A program made the position numbers and the translations under genes. From a bacterium HR33 (GTDB lineage: Bacteria > Gemmatimonadota > Gemmatimonadetes > Gemmatimonadales > GWC2-71-9), in contig BEIJ01000001.1 in assembly GCA_002923375.1 (NCBI GenBank), positions 310,001-374,000 of the forward strand: DNA of 64,000 nt, given 5' to 3'. The notes beneath the pieces were generated by a model. The model saw only the letters and a list, made by a program, of their open reading frames with translations. It made no database searches and was not told the DNA's origin. Positions 47,662 through 58,844 of this stretch are shown here, in pieces. Within the stretch, counting starts at the first letter, position 1. Every line of letters begins with the position of its first letter.

Positions 47662-48993
47662 TCAGGACAAGACCTCCACTCCCGCGGCGGTGACCCGGTG
47701 AGAAACCAAGGGTAGCACGTCACCCGGCGGTTCGTCCGCCAGCTCGATCGCACGGCTCAACGCCTGAGCACCCACCGCCAGTCCGCCGTCGCTTGCGGCA
47801 TAGACCGAGGCCACCGGTTGGCCTCGCTCCACCTTGTCCCCCGGCTTGACCGCGATGACAAAACCCACGGCGGGATCGATCCGATCCTCCATCGTTCTGC
47901 GACCCCCGCCCATCGCCACTATCGCCCGCCCTATGGTCCGCGGCTCCACCCGAACCACGTATCCTTCCCGCGGCGCGCTGTACACCGAAACTGCCGCAGC
48001 CTGGGGCAGGATCTCGGGCCGATCCACCACCGCCGGATTCCCCCCCTGAGCGGCCACCACGCTGCGAAACTTCTCCGCCGCCCTGCCGGACTGGAGCGCA
48101 TCCGCCAGAGCGGCTCTAGCGTCGGCGGGATTGGACGCAACACCCCCCAGCAGCAACATCTCCACGCCCAACGCGTAGGTCACCTCCATCAGATCCTCGG
48201 GTCCCTCGCCTCTGAGGGCCGCGATCGCTTCCTCGGTTTCCAGAGCTACTCCGCAAGCCCTCCCCAGAGGCCGATCCATGGCCGTGAGCAGAGCTACCGT
48301 GGGACAGCCGTGAGCCTGACCCAGGTCGATCATAGTGCGGGCCAAACGGAGCTCGTCTTCCAACTCGGGGAGGAAAGCACCCGATCCCCGCTTGACGTCG
48401 AGCACCAGCCCGTGAATCCCTTCGGCCAGCTTCTTGGACATTATGCTCGCCGCGATCAGGGGAATCGACTCCACCGTCGCGGTGGCATCGCGCAAGGCGT
48501 AAAGCTTGCGATCGGCCGGGGCGATCGCCTCGCTCTGCCCGATCATGGCGCACCCGATGGATTCGATCTGCCGCACGGTTTCCTCGGGTGAAAGCGCCGT
48601 GCGAAACCCCGGAATCGCTTCCAGCTTGTCCAGCGTTCCGCCGGTGTGGCCTAGACCGCGACCGGATATCATCGGTACGGCCACTCCGCAGCTCGCCACC
48701 AGGGGAGCGAGCACTAGCGATACCTTGTCGCCCACTCCCCCGGTAGAATGTTTGTCCACGCAGCGCACCGGCAGGTGATCGAAGCGCAGCCTAACGCCGG
48801 AATCCAGCATGGCGCCGGCCAGCGCCGCGGTCTCCTCGGCGGACATCCCGTTCAGATAAACGGCCATGAGAAGAGCCGCCATTTGATAGTCCGGCACTCG
48901 CCCGCCGGTGTACGCGGCGATGAGATCGCGCCACTCTTGCGGCTCCAAGCTGCCGCCGTCCCGCTTGCGCTCGATCAGTGGTCCCACCCACAT
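47662..48993 (-). CDS. deoA: Pyrimidine-nucleoside (thymidine) phosphorylase
   Basis: A 443-residue enzyme of nucleoside salvage. Phosphate/nucleoside sites: KHSTGGVGDKVSL, SGRGLGHTGGTLDKLEAIPG, and the RDATATVESIPLIAASIMSKK block, with a C-terminal swivel domain (GYVVRVEPRTIGRAIVAMGGGR). Catalyses phosphorolysis of thymidine or uridine. The start at 48993 is preferred because homologues begin near this residue; an upstream ATG would extend into the divergent gene. Whether it is DeoA or the broader Pdp cannot be told. It ends 17 bases from arsC. Confidence 0.93.
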   Translation of the reverse strand: MWVGPLIERKRDGGSLEPQEWRDLIAAYTGGRVPDYQMAALLMAVYLNGMSAEETAALAGAMLDSGVRLRFDHLPVRCVDKHSTGGVGDKVSLVLAPLVASCGVAVPMISGRGLGHTGGTLDKLEAIPGFRTALSPEETVRQIESIGCAMIGQSEAIAPADRKLYALRDATATVESIPLIAASIMSKKLAEGIHGLVLDVKRGSGAFLPELEDELRLARTMIDLGQAHGCPTVALLTAMDRPLGRACGVALETEEAIAALRGEGPEDLMEVTYALGVEMLLLGGVASNPADARAALADALQSGRAAEKFRSVVAAQGGNPAVVDRPEILPQAAAVSVYSAPREGYVVRVEPRTIGRAIVAMGGGRRTMEDRIDPAVGFVIAVKPGDKVERGQPVASVYAASDGGLAVGAQALSRAIELADEPPGDVLPLVSHRVTAAGVEVLS

Positions 48994-49008
48994 TACGTTC
49001 TCGCTCCC

Positions 49009-49818
49009 ATGAATAGAGCAATCCTGCACTTACTGTTTTATCCTTCGATCGCCGCCGGCGCCATAGGCGCCGCCGTCCCGGAGGCCTATGCCCAACAGAA
49101 CAAGCGGGAAGAGATCGAGCACCACATAGCCATGGGCGACAGCCTCAGCGCCAGGCTTCAACCGCAAGGCGCGCTGCTCCACTACGAAATGGCTCTGGCC
49201 CTTGACGAAACCTTCTACCCCGCCCTGTGGAAAGCCGCCGGCGCCTGGATAGACATAGCCAAGCAGATTCCCGACGACCAGAGCAGGCTTCGCGACAGCC
49301 TCTACCTGGTGGCGCGAGATTACGCGGAAAAAGCGATCCGAGCGGATTCCACCGGCGCAGACGGCTATTTCATGCTCGCCCAGGCCCTAGGCCGCCTGGC
49401 GCGGACCCGCAGCGGCAAAGAGCGGGTGCGCTTTGGCCGCATGGTGTACGACGCAGCAGCCCGCGCCCTGGCGCTGAACCCGGACCACGACGGCGCTCAC
49501 CATGTCTTGGGAGCCTGGCACGCCGAAGCCAAAAGGCTGTCCGGCTTCACCCGACTTTTCGCCCAGCTGTTCCTGGGAGCGGATTTTCTGAGCCGGGCTA
49601 GCTGGGATTCGGCCAGCTTTCACCTGGAGCGCGCCGTAGCCCTCCGGCCCGACTACATCTTCCACCGCCTGGAGCTGGCGCAAATCTACCTAGACCAGGG
49701 GCGCCGGGAGGAAGCGCGAGCGCAACTCGAGCGCATCTTGCAGCTGCCCGTGGGAGACGTGCTGGACCCCCAGCACAAAGCGGAGGCGGAACGGCTGCTG
49801 CGCCGGATCGCCCGCTAA
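49009..49818 (+). CDS. Exported TPR-like protein
   Basis: A 269-residue protein with a signal peptide (AILHLLFYPSIAAGAIGAAVPEAYAQ) and degenerate TPR helices: QPQGALLHYEMALALDETFYPALWKAAGAW, GYFMLAQALGRLAR, HVLGAWHAEAKRLSG and HRLELAQIYLDQGRREEARAQLERIL. No Shine-Dalgarno lies upstream. A TACGTT box nine bases before the ATG overlaps the start region of the divergent deoA. Periplasmic, partner unknown. Its 3' end overlaps the convergent YtxH gene by CTAA. Confidence 0.8.
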   Translation: MNRAILHLLFYPSIAAGAIGAAVPEAYAQQNKREEIEHHIAMGDSLSARLQPQGALLHYEMALALDETFYPALWKAAGAWIDIAKQIPDDQSRLRDSLYLVARDYAEKAIRADSTGADGYFMLAQALGRLARTRSGKERVRFGRMVYDAAARALALNPDHDGAHHVLGAWHAEAKRLSGFTRLFAQLFLGADFLSRASWDSASFHLERAVALRPDYIFHRLELAQIYLDQGRREEARAQLERILQLPVGDVLDPQHKAEAERLLRRIAR

Positions 49819-50147
49819 GTCACCCTTCGCAGTTTGCGCCTCAGCGCCCGCTGGCGCCGGCGCAGCTCCCGCCGGGCTTGGCTCTTCAGGTCGTCGAGCT
49901 CATCGCCCACGCGCTCCCGTGCTTCCTGGAACTTCCTCCGCAACCTGCGCCTGGTAACCCGTCCCGACGCGGGAGCAACCAGCAAAGCCACTCCTGCCCC
50001 GATAAGAGCTCCCAGCACCAGCCCGGTGAAAAAGCCCACCACTCCGAAGGAAGAGCCCGGCTCGATTTCCTCACCGACCAGTTCCTCGCCGTTTTCTTCC
50101 AAATCTTCCTCTTCCAGCAGTTCTTCTTCGCGTTCGCGATCGTTCAT
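49815..50147 (-). CDS. YtxH-domain small membrane protein
   Basis: A 110-residue protein with very acidic N-terminus (NDREREEELLEEEDLEENGEELVGEE), a glycine-rich membrane helix (GFFTGLVLGALIGAGVALLVAP, about 38-59), then SGRVTRRRLRRK and a strongly basic, helical tail. This is the YtxH pattern, linked to general stress in several bacteria, function unknown. A GGAGG ribosome site precedes the ATG, which overlaps the M24 peptidase stop (ATGA). Confidence 0.85.
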   Translation of the reverse strand: MNDREREEELLEEEDLEENGEELVGEEIEPGSSFGVVGFFTGLVLGALIGAGVALLVAPASGRVTRRRLRRKFQEARERVGDELDDLKSQARRELRRRQRALRRKLRRVT

Positions 50148-51505
50148 CTTTCCTCCGGGCAGCAGAGATACCGCGGATTTTCTTTCATCAGAGCTTCGAT
50201 CTCCTCCGGGGTCCGCGGCGCCCCGGCCGAAAGCAGCTCGTACCCGGTATCGGTGACCAGCACATCGTCTTCGATCCTGATACCGAGGCCCTCGTCTGGA
50301 AGGTAAACTCCCGGCTCGACAGTTAGAACCATCCCCGGCGCCAGGGGGGTGCGGTAGTCTCCCACATCGTGGACGTTCATGCCGAGCCAGTGGCCAAGGC
50401 CGTGGATGAAAAACTCCGCGCAGTTGGCCGGGGCGCAGAGATCGCCCGAGTGTTCCCGCAGATAGCGGCGGGCGATTCGGTCCAATTCCGCCATGGTGAC
50501 TCCCGGGCGCACGGCGTCCAGCGCCGCCTGCTGGGCGCCGAGAACTAGCAAATACAGCGCCCGCTGTCTGGGACTGAAGGTGCCGTTCACCGGGAAGGTG
50601 CGGGTCACGTCCGCGGTGTACTGGCCGTACTCGGCGCCTATATCTACCAGCACCAGGTCGCCGTCCTGCATCTGCCTCAGGTTCTTGTCGTAGTGCAGAA
50701 TGGTGGTGTTGGACCCGCTCCCCACGATCGAAGGAAAACCGACTCGAGTGGCACCCATGTATCGGAACGTGAATTCCACGATCGCCTCCAGCTGGTATTC
50801 CCACATCCCGGGACGGACTGCCCGCATTGCCGCTTTCTGGGCTTCAGCGGTAATCGCGATGGCTTTTCGCAGCCGCTCGATCTCGTCCGCGTCTTTGATG
50901 AGGCGAAGACTATCGAGAACCGGTGTGATGTCCCGAAGCCCGGACGCGGTCTCTCGGAGCACCGCCGGGAACCGCCGCGCGGCCGCCGGAGGGGGAAGTG
51001 TGGTGTAAACCGGCCCCCCGGTTCGACGGAGTAGCACGCCCAGGATCGAGTCCAGAGCCGTAGTCGGGTGCACCTCGGCGATCCCGCTCAGCACGGAAGC
51101 TTCGGGTCCGGGTCCCAGCTTGGGACCGGTCCAGCGCTCTTCCGCCGGATCCCGAGGCGGGAGGAACAGCATCACCGACTCGAAAGGCGGATTTTTTGCC
51201 ATGACCAGCCAGGCATCTGGGCTATCTAGACCGGCGAGATAAAAGAAGTAATCGTCCTGGCGGAACTCGATCCCCCGGAGCCATTGCGCCTCGAAATCCG
51301 CGGTGGAAGCAGCGGGAATCACGATCACCCCCCGATCCACGCGGGCCAGCAGGCGGCTCCGCCTGGCGGCGGGGAAGGGCGCTTGGGAACGGGCGGTTTC
51401 CGATACGGCAACAGGCTCGTGGAAACGAGTCGAGGGCAATTGCACCGCCCGAGGCTCGAACCAGAGGATCTGCAACGAGGAAATTAAGAACAGCAGTCTT
51501 CCCAT
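50144..51505 (-). CDS. M24B Xaa-Pro aminopeptidase
   Basis: A 453-residue protein with a short hydrophobic N-terminus (MGRLLFLISSLQILWF), so possibly exported. The N-terminal AMP_N-like domain (YFFYLAGLDSPDAWLVM) precedes a pita-bread catalytic domain with metal ligands in VDIGAEYGQYTADVTRTF (Asp, Asp), IHGLGHWLGMNVHDVG (His), LTVEPGVYLPDEG (Glu) and IEDDVLVT (Glu). Removes N-terminal residues before proline. The start at 51505 is chosen over a much longer frame reaching the GAF gene. Confidence 0.92.
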   Translation of the reverse strand: MGRLLFLISSLQILWFEPRAVQLPSTRFHEPVAVSETARSQAPFPAARRSRLLARVDRGVIVIPAASTADFEAQWLRGIEFRQDDYFFYLAGLDSPDAWLVMAKNPPFESVMLFLPPRDPAEERWTGPKLGPGPEASVLSGIAEVHPTTALDSILGVLLRRTGGPVYTTLPPPAAARRFPAVLRETASGLRDITPVLDSLRLIKDADEIERLRKAIAITAEAQKAAMRAVRPGMWEYQLEAIVEFTFRYMGATRVGFPSIVGSGSNTTILHYDKNLRQMQDGDLVLVDIGAEYGQYTADVTRTFPVNGTFSPRQRALYLLVLGAQQAALDAVRPGVTMAELDRIARRYLREHSGDLCAPANCAEFFIHGLGHWLGMNVHDVGDYRTPLAPGMVLTVEPGVYLPDEGLGIRIEDDVLVTDTGYELLSAGAPRTPEEIEALMKENPRYLCCPEER

Positions 51506-51581
51506 TGTGGCATACCGCGCGGTGTGGAGTTGCCCGGATTGTAGCGCGGGGAGAGCCGGAAGTCGAGCGGGCTGCGGCTCC

Positions 51582-51611
51582 TTGACGCCGCTGTCCCCGC
51601 GGGGCGAAACT
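51582..51611 (+). promoter_or_regulatory. GAF-ligA operon promoter, near-leaderless
   Basis: TTGACG (51582-51587), 18-base spacer, GAAACT (51606-51611). Nine bases to the ATG at 51621 and no ribosome site between. The -35 is nearly perfect; the -10 matches consensus at three of six positions. Confidence 0.42.
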
Positions 51612-51620
51612 AAACACCCT

Positions 51621-54409
<2,789 letters not shown>

Positions 54410-54410
54410 C

Positions 54411-54998
54411 TTGGTGCAACTTCACAGGCCCACCCCGCCCATGCCGGTAGAGCTAGACGGAAACGCGATTGCCTTAGGCCGAGGCGCGCTCCGCGCCCTG
54501 CGCGATGTGCTCTTGCGCGATCTGGGCGAAGCAGCCCCCCAGAGGCTGCAGGAAGCCGGTCAAGCCGGGGGCGCCGATCTCTACGCCTGTTTCCAGCGAT
54601 GGTTGTCGGCCAATGCCGGGGTGGACGATCCGGGAGAGATAGACGCCAGCGCTCTGCCCGGAGTCCTGAGCGACTTTTTCGAGGCTCTAGGCTGGGGACC
54701 GGTGGCCATCCAGACCTTGGGACGCGGCGTGCTGGCGCTGGATTCGGAGCAGTGGGCCGAAGCCGAGCCGGAAGCAGGAGCCCCGTATCCCGCCTGCTTC
54801 TTGTCGACCGGGGTGCTCACCGATTTCATCGGCAGGTTGGCCAACCGGCCGGTTTCCGTACTGGAAGTAGAGTGCCGCAGCGCGAGCCACTCCCGGTGCC
54901 GCTTTTTGGTAGCGGCGCCGGAAACCGTGGAGACTATTTACCAGGCGATCAGCGAGGGTAAGGACTACCGCTCGGTGCTTTCGAGCGCAGCTCCTTGA
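54411..54998 (+). CDS. V4R-domain protein
   Basis: A 195-residue protein with a TTG start (GTG at 54414 also possible) one base after ligA. The C-terminal part SVLEVECRSASHSRCRFLVAAPETVETIYQAISEG matches the V4R (4-vinyl reductase) domain, a predicted hydrocarbon or tetrapyrrole-binding module, including the paired Cys residues. The N-terminal helices and GDADLYACFQRWL-like segment follow the same fold. No fused output domain. Tetrapyrrole or lipid sensing is a family-level guess. The 3' end overlaps the convergent PRTase by 50 bases. Confidence 0.78.
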   Translation: MVQLHRPTPPMPVELDGNAIALGRGALRALRDVLLRDLGEAAPQRLQEAGQAGGADLYACFQRWLSANAGVDDPGEIDASALPGVLSDFFEALGWGPVAIQTLGRGVLALDSEQWAEAEPEAGAPYPACFLSTGVLTDFIGRLANRPVSVLEVECRSASHSRCRFLVAAPETVETIYQAISEGKDYRSVLSSAAP

Positions 54999-55500
54999 GT
55001 TTTGCCGCGTACTCCGGCCGCATAACGAATTCGCCGCCTATCAGCACCTCCCGATCCCACGGCAGGATTATGAAGCTCTCGGTTTCCATGGCGTAGAAGT
55101 CGGGCTGGTAAGGACCGGTCTTGATGGAGACGGCGGTTCTCACATCTGCGGGCCCTATCCGCCGCACGGCGGCCAAAGCCAGCTTCAGCGTCTCGCCGGT
55201 ATCGCAGGTCTCGTCCACTATCAAGACCCGCCTCCCCCGAACGCTGGGAGGCGGCGCGGTCACCAGGGTAGGCCTCACCCCTTCCCGCAGTCGGGTAACC
55301 GCCATGGAAGCGAAGTCCCGCTGCAGTATGGAAGCGACCACCGCACCGGGGATCACGCCCGCCTTGGCTATCCCCAAGACCAGTTCAGGGTCGAAAGACC
55401 CGGCAATCTTGAAGGCGAGCGCTCGGCACAACTCGCCGAAGAGCGGCCAGTCGACCTCCAGAACGTCTCTACTGGGGGGAGCGGGAGTTTGGCGTCGCAT
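54949..55500 (-). CDS. Phosphoribosyltransferase, COG2236-like
   Basis: A 183-residue PRTase-fold protein: VDWPLFGELCRALAFKIAGSFDPELVLGIAKAGVIPGAVVAS, then the PRPP-binding VLIVDETCDTGETLKLA. Resembles purine phosphoribosyltransferases of the Hpt/xanthine type. Annotated as a probable nucleobase salvage enzyme; substrate not determined. ATG at 55500 is used; a GTG two codons upstream is equally possible. The 3' end overlaps the V4R gene by 50 bases. Confidence 0.85.
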   Translation of the reverse strand: MRRQTPAPPSRDVLEVDWPLFGELCRALAFKIAGSFDPELVLGIAKAGVIPGAVVASILQRDFASMAVTRLREGVRPTLVTAPPPSVRGRRVLIVDETCDTGETLKLALAAVRRIGPADVRTAVSIKTGPYQPDFYAMETESFIILPWDREVLIGGEFVMRPEYAAKLKELRSKAPSGSPYPR

Positions 55501-55564
55501 AGTCACCCCGCCATAGTAGCGCGCGGTGCACCCCAAGACAACCGGCCGAGGGATCGCCTGCTCG

Positions 55565-55593
55565 TTGCTTTAAATGCGGGGCGGCTGTATCTT
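55565..55593 (+). promoter_or_regulatory. TPR gene promoter, near-leaderless
   Basis: TTGCTT (55565-55570), 17-base spacer, TATCTT (55588-55593), ten bases before the ATG at 55604. The -10 is identical to that of the recF promoter. Confidence 0.55.
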
Positions 55594-55603
55594 CGGCGCA
55601 GCT

Positions 55604-56038
55604 ATGGGGTTCTGGAGCCGCCTGTTCGGCCGGGGCCGTTCCAACGAGCTCAAGCCGCAACGGCTCGACTACCTGAACGAAGCCCTGGCGCTAGAACGTC
55701 AGGGCGATTACGAAGCCGCCCTTACGTCCTATCGCCTCGCCTTGAGGGATCACCCCCGGGATCTTAGGGTACTCCAGAACATGGCCATTGCTTTCACCAA
55801 GACCAACCGGCATGACGAAGCGATCCGCTACTACCGCCGGGCGCTGGAGATCGACGGTACTCTGGCGGGCGCCCACTACGGACTCGCATTCCTATTGCTC
55901 AGGCGGGGCGACCGCGAAGGGGCGATCCGCCACCTGAGAGCCTTCCTGGAAAGACCGCCCAAGGGACCAGATGCCTCTAGGTGGATAGAGCACGCCAAGG
56001 CTTCGCTGGCGCAGCTCACTTCAGAAGAATCCTCGTGA
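55604..56038 (+). CDS. Small TPR protein
   Basis: A 144-residue protein with three TPR-like repeats: RLDYLNEALALERQGDYEAALTSYRLALRDHP, LRVLQNMAIAFTKTNRHDEAIRYYRRALEIDG and AHYGLAFLLLRRGDREGAIRHLRAFLERPP. The N-terminus (MGFWSRLFGRGR) has no clear signal. The ATG at 55604 is preferred over an upstream start because the promoter ends just before it. GTGA overlap with the next lipoprotein gene. Confidence 0.83.
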   Translation: MGFWSRLFGRGRSNELKPQRLDYLNEALALERQGDYEAALTSYRLALRDHPRDLRVLQNMAIAFTKTNRHDEAIRYYRRALEIDGTLAGAHYGLAFLLLRRGDREGAIRHLRAFLERPPKGPDASRWIEHAKASLAQLTSEESS

Positions 56039-56394
56039 GCCGGCGGCCCAAGGGCCTCGGACTGCTGTCAGCCGCAGCGGTTTTTTGGGCGTGCGGCTCG
56101 CTTCTCGGAGATCCAGACCGTATCATCGCTTTGGAAGTCCCGGGAGGCACCAACCGCTCGCTCAACGTAGGCGACACGCTCGTGCTGGCCGCCCGGGCGA
56201 TCACCGCTCGAGGAGAGCGATTGAACTCGGTCTCGGTCGAGTGGGCGGTAATCGACACCGCGGTCACCGCCTTCAGCCTTGACCCCGCCTCCGGAACGGT
56301 GGTGGGACTGCAACCCGGAAGCGGGAGGGTTCAGGGAAGCTACCGGGAGCTGAAGACCGATCCAATCACGATCACCGTCCTTGCGTCGCGTTAG
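56035..56394 (+). CDS. Ig-like small lipoprotein
   Basis: A 119-residue protein from a GTG (GTGA overlap). The signal SRRPKGLGLLSAAAVFWAC gives a lipidated Cys. The mature chain has the Big-2-like Ig pattern: ALEVPGGTNRSLNVGDTLVLAARAITARGERLNSVSVEWAV, then SLDPASGTVVGLQPGSGRVQGSYRELKTDPITITV. Adhesin/invasin-type Ig domains of this kind sit on the outer membrane. Function unknown. Its 3' end abuts the AMP ligase. Confidence 0.78.
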   Translation: MSRRPKGLGLLSAAAVFWACGSLLGDPDRIIALEVPGGTNRSLNVGDTLVLAARAITARGERLNSVSVEWAVIDTAVTAFSLDPASGTVVGLQPGSGRVQGSYRELKTDPITITVLASR

Positions 56395-56404
56395 CTCTGA
56401 ACCC

Positions 56405-58198
56405 GTGCCAGCTCCGCGCAGCCTCAACCACCTGTTCTTCGAAGCGGTAGACCGCTTCAGCACCAAGCGGGCCGCCCTCCGCTACAAGGCCCGCGGCGCG
56501 TGGCAGGATATAAGTCACCAGGAGCTCGCCCGCCGGGTCCAGCACACCGCCATCGGATTCCGAGAGCTGGGAGCTTCCCCCGGCGACCGGATCGCCATCG
56601 TATCCCACAACCGCCCCGAGTGGGCGATTTCCGATTACGGCGCCCTCACGGGCCGTTTCGTAACCGTCCCGGTTTACCCCACCCTACCGGCGGGGCAGGT
56701 GGCTCATATCCTGCGGGACAGCGGCGCGGTTATAGCGGTGGTCGAAGATCTCGAGCAGTACGAAAAGATCAAAGCACACAAAGAATCGCTGCCGGAGCTT
56801 CGGGCAATCGTGATACTCGATCCGACCGATGGCCTCCGCGAGGCGATGGCCTTTTCACACCTAATGCGGCAAGGTGCAGCCGCAGAGAGCAAGCATCCGA
56901 ACTACAAGGCGGAAGCGCTGGAAATTGGACCCGACGACCTAGCCAGCATCATCTACACATCCGGAACCACGGGAAAACCCAAAGGCGTCATGCTCACCCA
57001 TGGAAACTTTTGCAGCAACATCCACGCAGCCCTGGAGGTGCTCCCGATCGGTCCTTCGGACTCCTGCCTTTCGTTTCTCCCGCTCTCCCACGCCTTCGAG
57101 CGAATGGCCGGTCACTTCGCCATGCTGCACGCGGGAGCGACGATCAACTACGCGGAAAGTTTCGACACCGTGGCCGCCGACCTTCTGGAAGTCCGCCCCA
57201 CGATCGTCCTGGCCGTGCCCCGGGTTTACGAGAAGATCTACGCCAGGGCGCTCGCCGCTGCCGATCAAGGAGGAGCCTTTCGCCGCAGGATTTTCTTCTG
57301 GAGCCGGAGGATCGGCCGCGCCTGGGCGGAGCACCGGCTTTCGGGGAAACCGGTTCCGCTCACCCTCAAGCTCCAGTACGCGGCGGCCGATCGCCTGGTC
57401 TTCGCCAAGCTTCGAAGCCGAACAGGAGGGCGCATACGCTACTTCGTTTCCGGCGGCGCTCCCCTTTCTCCCGAAGTCGCCTGGTTTTTCTTCGCCGCCA
57501 AACTGCCGGTCCTCGAAGGTTACGGCCTCACCGAGACCTCTCCCGTGGTGTCGGTAAACCCCCTCGAGGCCCCCAAGATCGGCACCGTGGGCAAACCTCT
57601 ACCGGGAGTAGAGGTCAGAATTGCGGAGGACGGCGAGATTCTGGTACGGGGGCCCAACGTCATGAAGGGTTACTACAACCGGCCGGAAGCCAGCGCGGAA
57701 GCGATTGACCAGGATGGCTTCTTCCACACCGGCGACATCGGAGAATTGGATTCCGATGGATACCTCAAGATCACGGACCGCAAGAAGGATCTGATCGTCA
57801 CTGCCGGCGGCAAAAACATAGCTCCCCAGCCGATCGAAAACCTGGCGCGCTCCAGCAAGTTCGTATTGAACGCGGTGATGGTGGGCGATCGCCGGCCTTA
57901 CCCTATCCTTCTGGTGGTGCCCGACATGGAAGAAGTGAAGCGCTGGGCGGCGGAGCGCAAACTCCCCGAGATGGACACCGCAGCTCTGCTCCAGCACCCG
58001 GACGTGGTGGCCAAGATCGAACGGGAGGTGATGCTTCAGCTCCGAGACGTCGCTCGCTTCGAGATGCCCAAAAAGATCGCTCTCCTGGAACGGGACTTTA
58101 GCATCGAGGATGGCGAACTTACCCCCACACTCAAAGTGAAACGGCGGGTTATCGAGGAGAAATACCGCGATCTCATAGAACGGACCTACGCCGAGTAA
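56405..58198 (+). CDS. AMP-forming long-chain acyl-CoA synthetase
   Basis: A 597-residue ligase from GTG at 56405 (a TTG at 56381 is an alternative overlapping the lipoprotein gene). Motifs: P-loop IIYTSGTTGKPKGVMLTH, A5 EGYGLTETSPVVSV, A7 FHTGDIGELDSDGYLKITDRKKD, and A10 LTPTLKVKRRVIEEKYRDLI. The domain order with ALALAADQGG-style helical insert is that of FAA1/FadD15-like long-chain synthetases. Distinct from the shorter ligase at 28269. Confidence 0.9.
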   Translation: MPAPRSLNHLFFEAVDRFSTKRAALRYKARGAWQDISHQELARRVQHTAIGFRELGASPGDRIAIVSHNRPEWAISDYGALTGRFVTVPVYPTLPAGQVAHILRDSGAVIAVVEDLEQYEKIKAHKESLPELRAIVILDPTDGLREAMAFSHLMRQGAAAESKHPNYKAEALEIGPDDLASIIYTSGTTGKPKGVMLTHGNFCSNIHAALEVLPIGPSDSCLSFLPLSHAFERMAGHFAMLHAGATINYAESFDTVAADLLEVRPTIVLAVPRVYEKIYARALAAADQGGAFRRRIFFWSRRIGRAWAEHRLSGKPVPLTLKLQYAAADRLVFAKLRSRTGGRIRYFVSGGAPLSPEVAWFFFAAKLPVLEGYGLTETSPVVSVNPLEAPKIGTVGKPLPGVEVRIAEDGEILVRGPNVMKGYYNRPEASAEAIDQDGFFHTGDIGELDSDGYLKITDRKKDLIVTAGGKNIAPQPIENLARSSKFVLNAVMVGDRRPYPILLVVPDMEEVKRWAAERKLPEMDTAALLQHPDVVAKIEREVMLQLRDVARFEMPKKIALLERDFSIEDGELTPTLKVKRRVIEEKYRDLIERTYAE

Positions 58199-58204
58199 CC
58201 CCGC

Positions 58205-58825
58205 CTAGCGGCCGCTCGCCACCGAAGCCGTCTTTTCCCCGACCCACATTCCCGTGCCCTTGGCAAGCTCCCCAAGACCTGCAACTTGGCAGCTCTCTCG
58301 CCCCAACACCACGACGCGCAACCCCCGCAACAGGATCCTGGCAGCCTCGCCGACCCAGAACTCGGTCGCCAGATCCGGACCGATCACCACGCCTCGGGCC
58401 ATGGAAGATCTCAAGGGCACCATCCGGTCGCACACCAGCAGGCTCAAGATCGGAGAAGCGGACACGCCGGCCGTTGGGTTTATCCCGATGAAATGGACCC
58501 CGGGGAGCCACTCTGCGAGATTCTCCGCGAGACTCGCCGCAGCACCGACCAAGACCACGTAACCGCCCGGGCCTCCGAGACCCAAGAGCGCCGCTACCGC
58601 CTCCGCCTCCGGCAGATCAGGGCTGCCGCCGGACTCCGGAGCCCTCTGAGGCGCCGAGCCGAACTCCGCCACCCCGTCCCGGATCGGGAACTCTGTGCGA
58701 CAAACCGGACACCCGATCACACCCCGCAATATCATTCGCCCCGCCATCTCTTCCGGAGCCACCACGCAGAAACTTTCCTCGTGCGGCTCCGGACAGCGGA
58801 GCATCTCGGCTACCTCGATGAACAC
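58205..58825 (-). CDS. Trm112-like zinc-domain protein with degenerate Rossmann region
   Basis: A 206-residue protein from GTG at 58825. Cys11 (LRCPEPHEE), Cys20, Cys39 and Cys42 (GCPVCRTEFPIRDGVAEF) form a Trm112-type zinc module. The rest resembles a Rossmann methyltransferase fold (YVVLVGAAASLAENLAEWLPGVHFIGINP) but lacks a clear SAM-binding glycine loop and substrate motif. Last gene of folE, M20, this gene (19-base gap). Possibly an activator of another methyltransferase, or an inactive one; no target is known. Confidence 0.72.
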   Translation of the reverse strand: MFIEVAEMLRCPEPHEESFCVVAPEEMAGRMILRGVIGCPVCRTEFPIRDGVAEFGSAPQRAPESGGSPDLPEAEAVAALLGLGGPGGYVVLVGAAASLAENLAEWLPGVHFIGINPTAGVSASPILSLLVCDRMVPLRSSMARGVVIGPDLATEFWVGEAARILLRGLRVVVLGRESCQVAGLGELAKGTGMWVGEKTASVASGR

Positions 58826-58844
58826 GATACCACCCGTACCGGAT

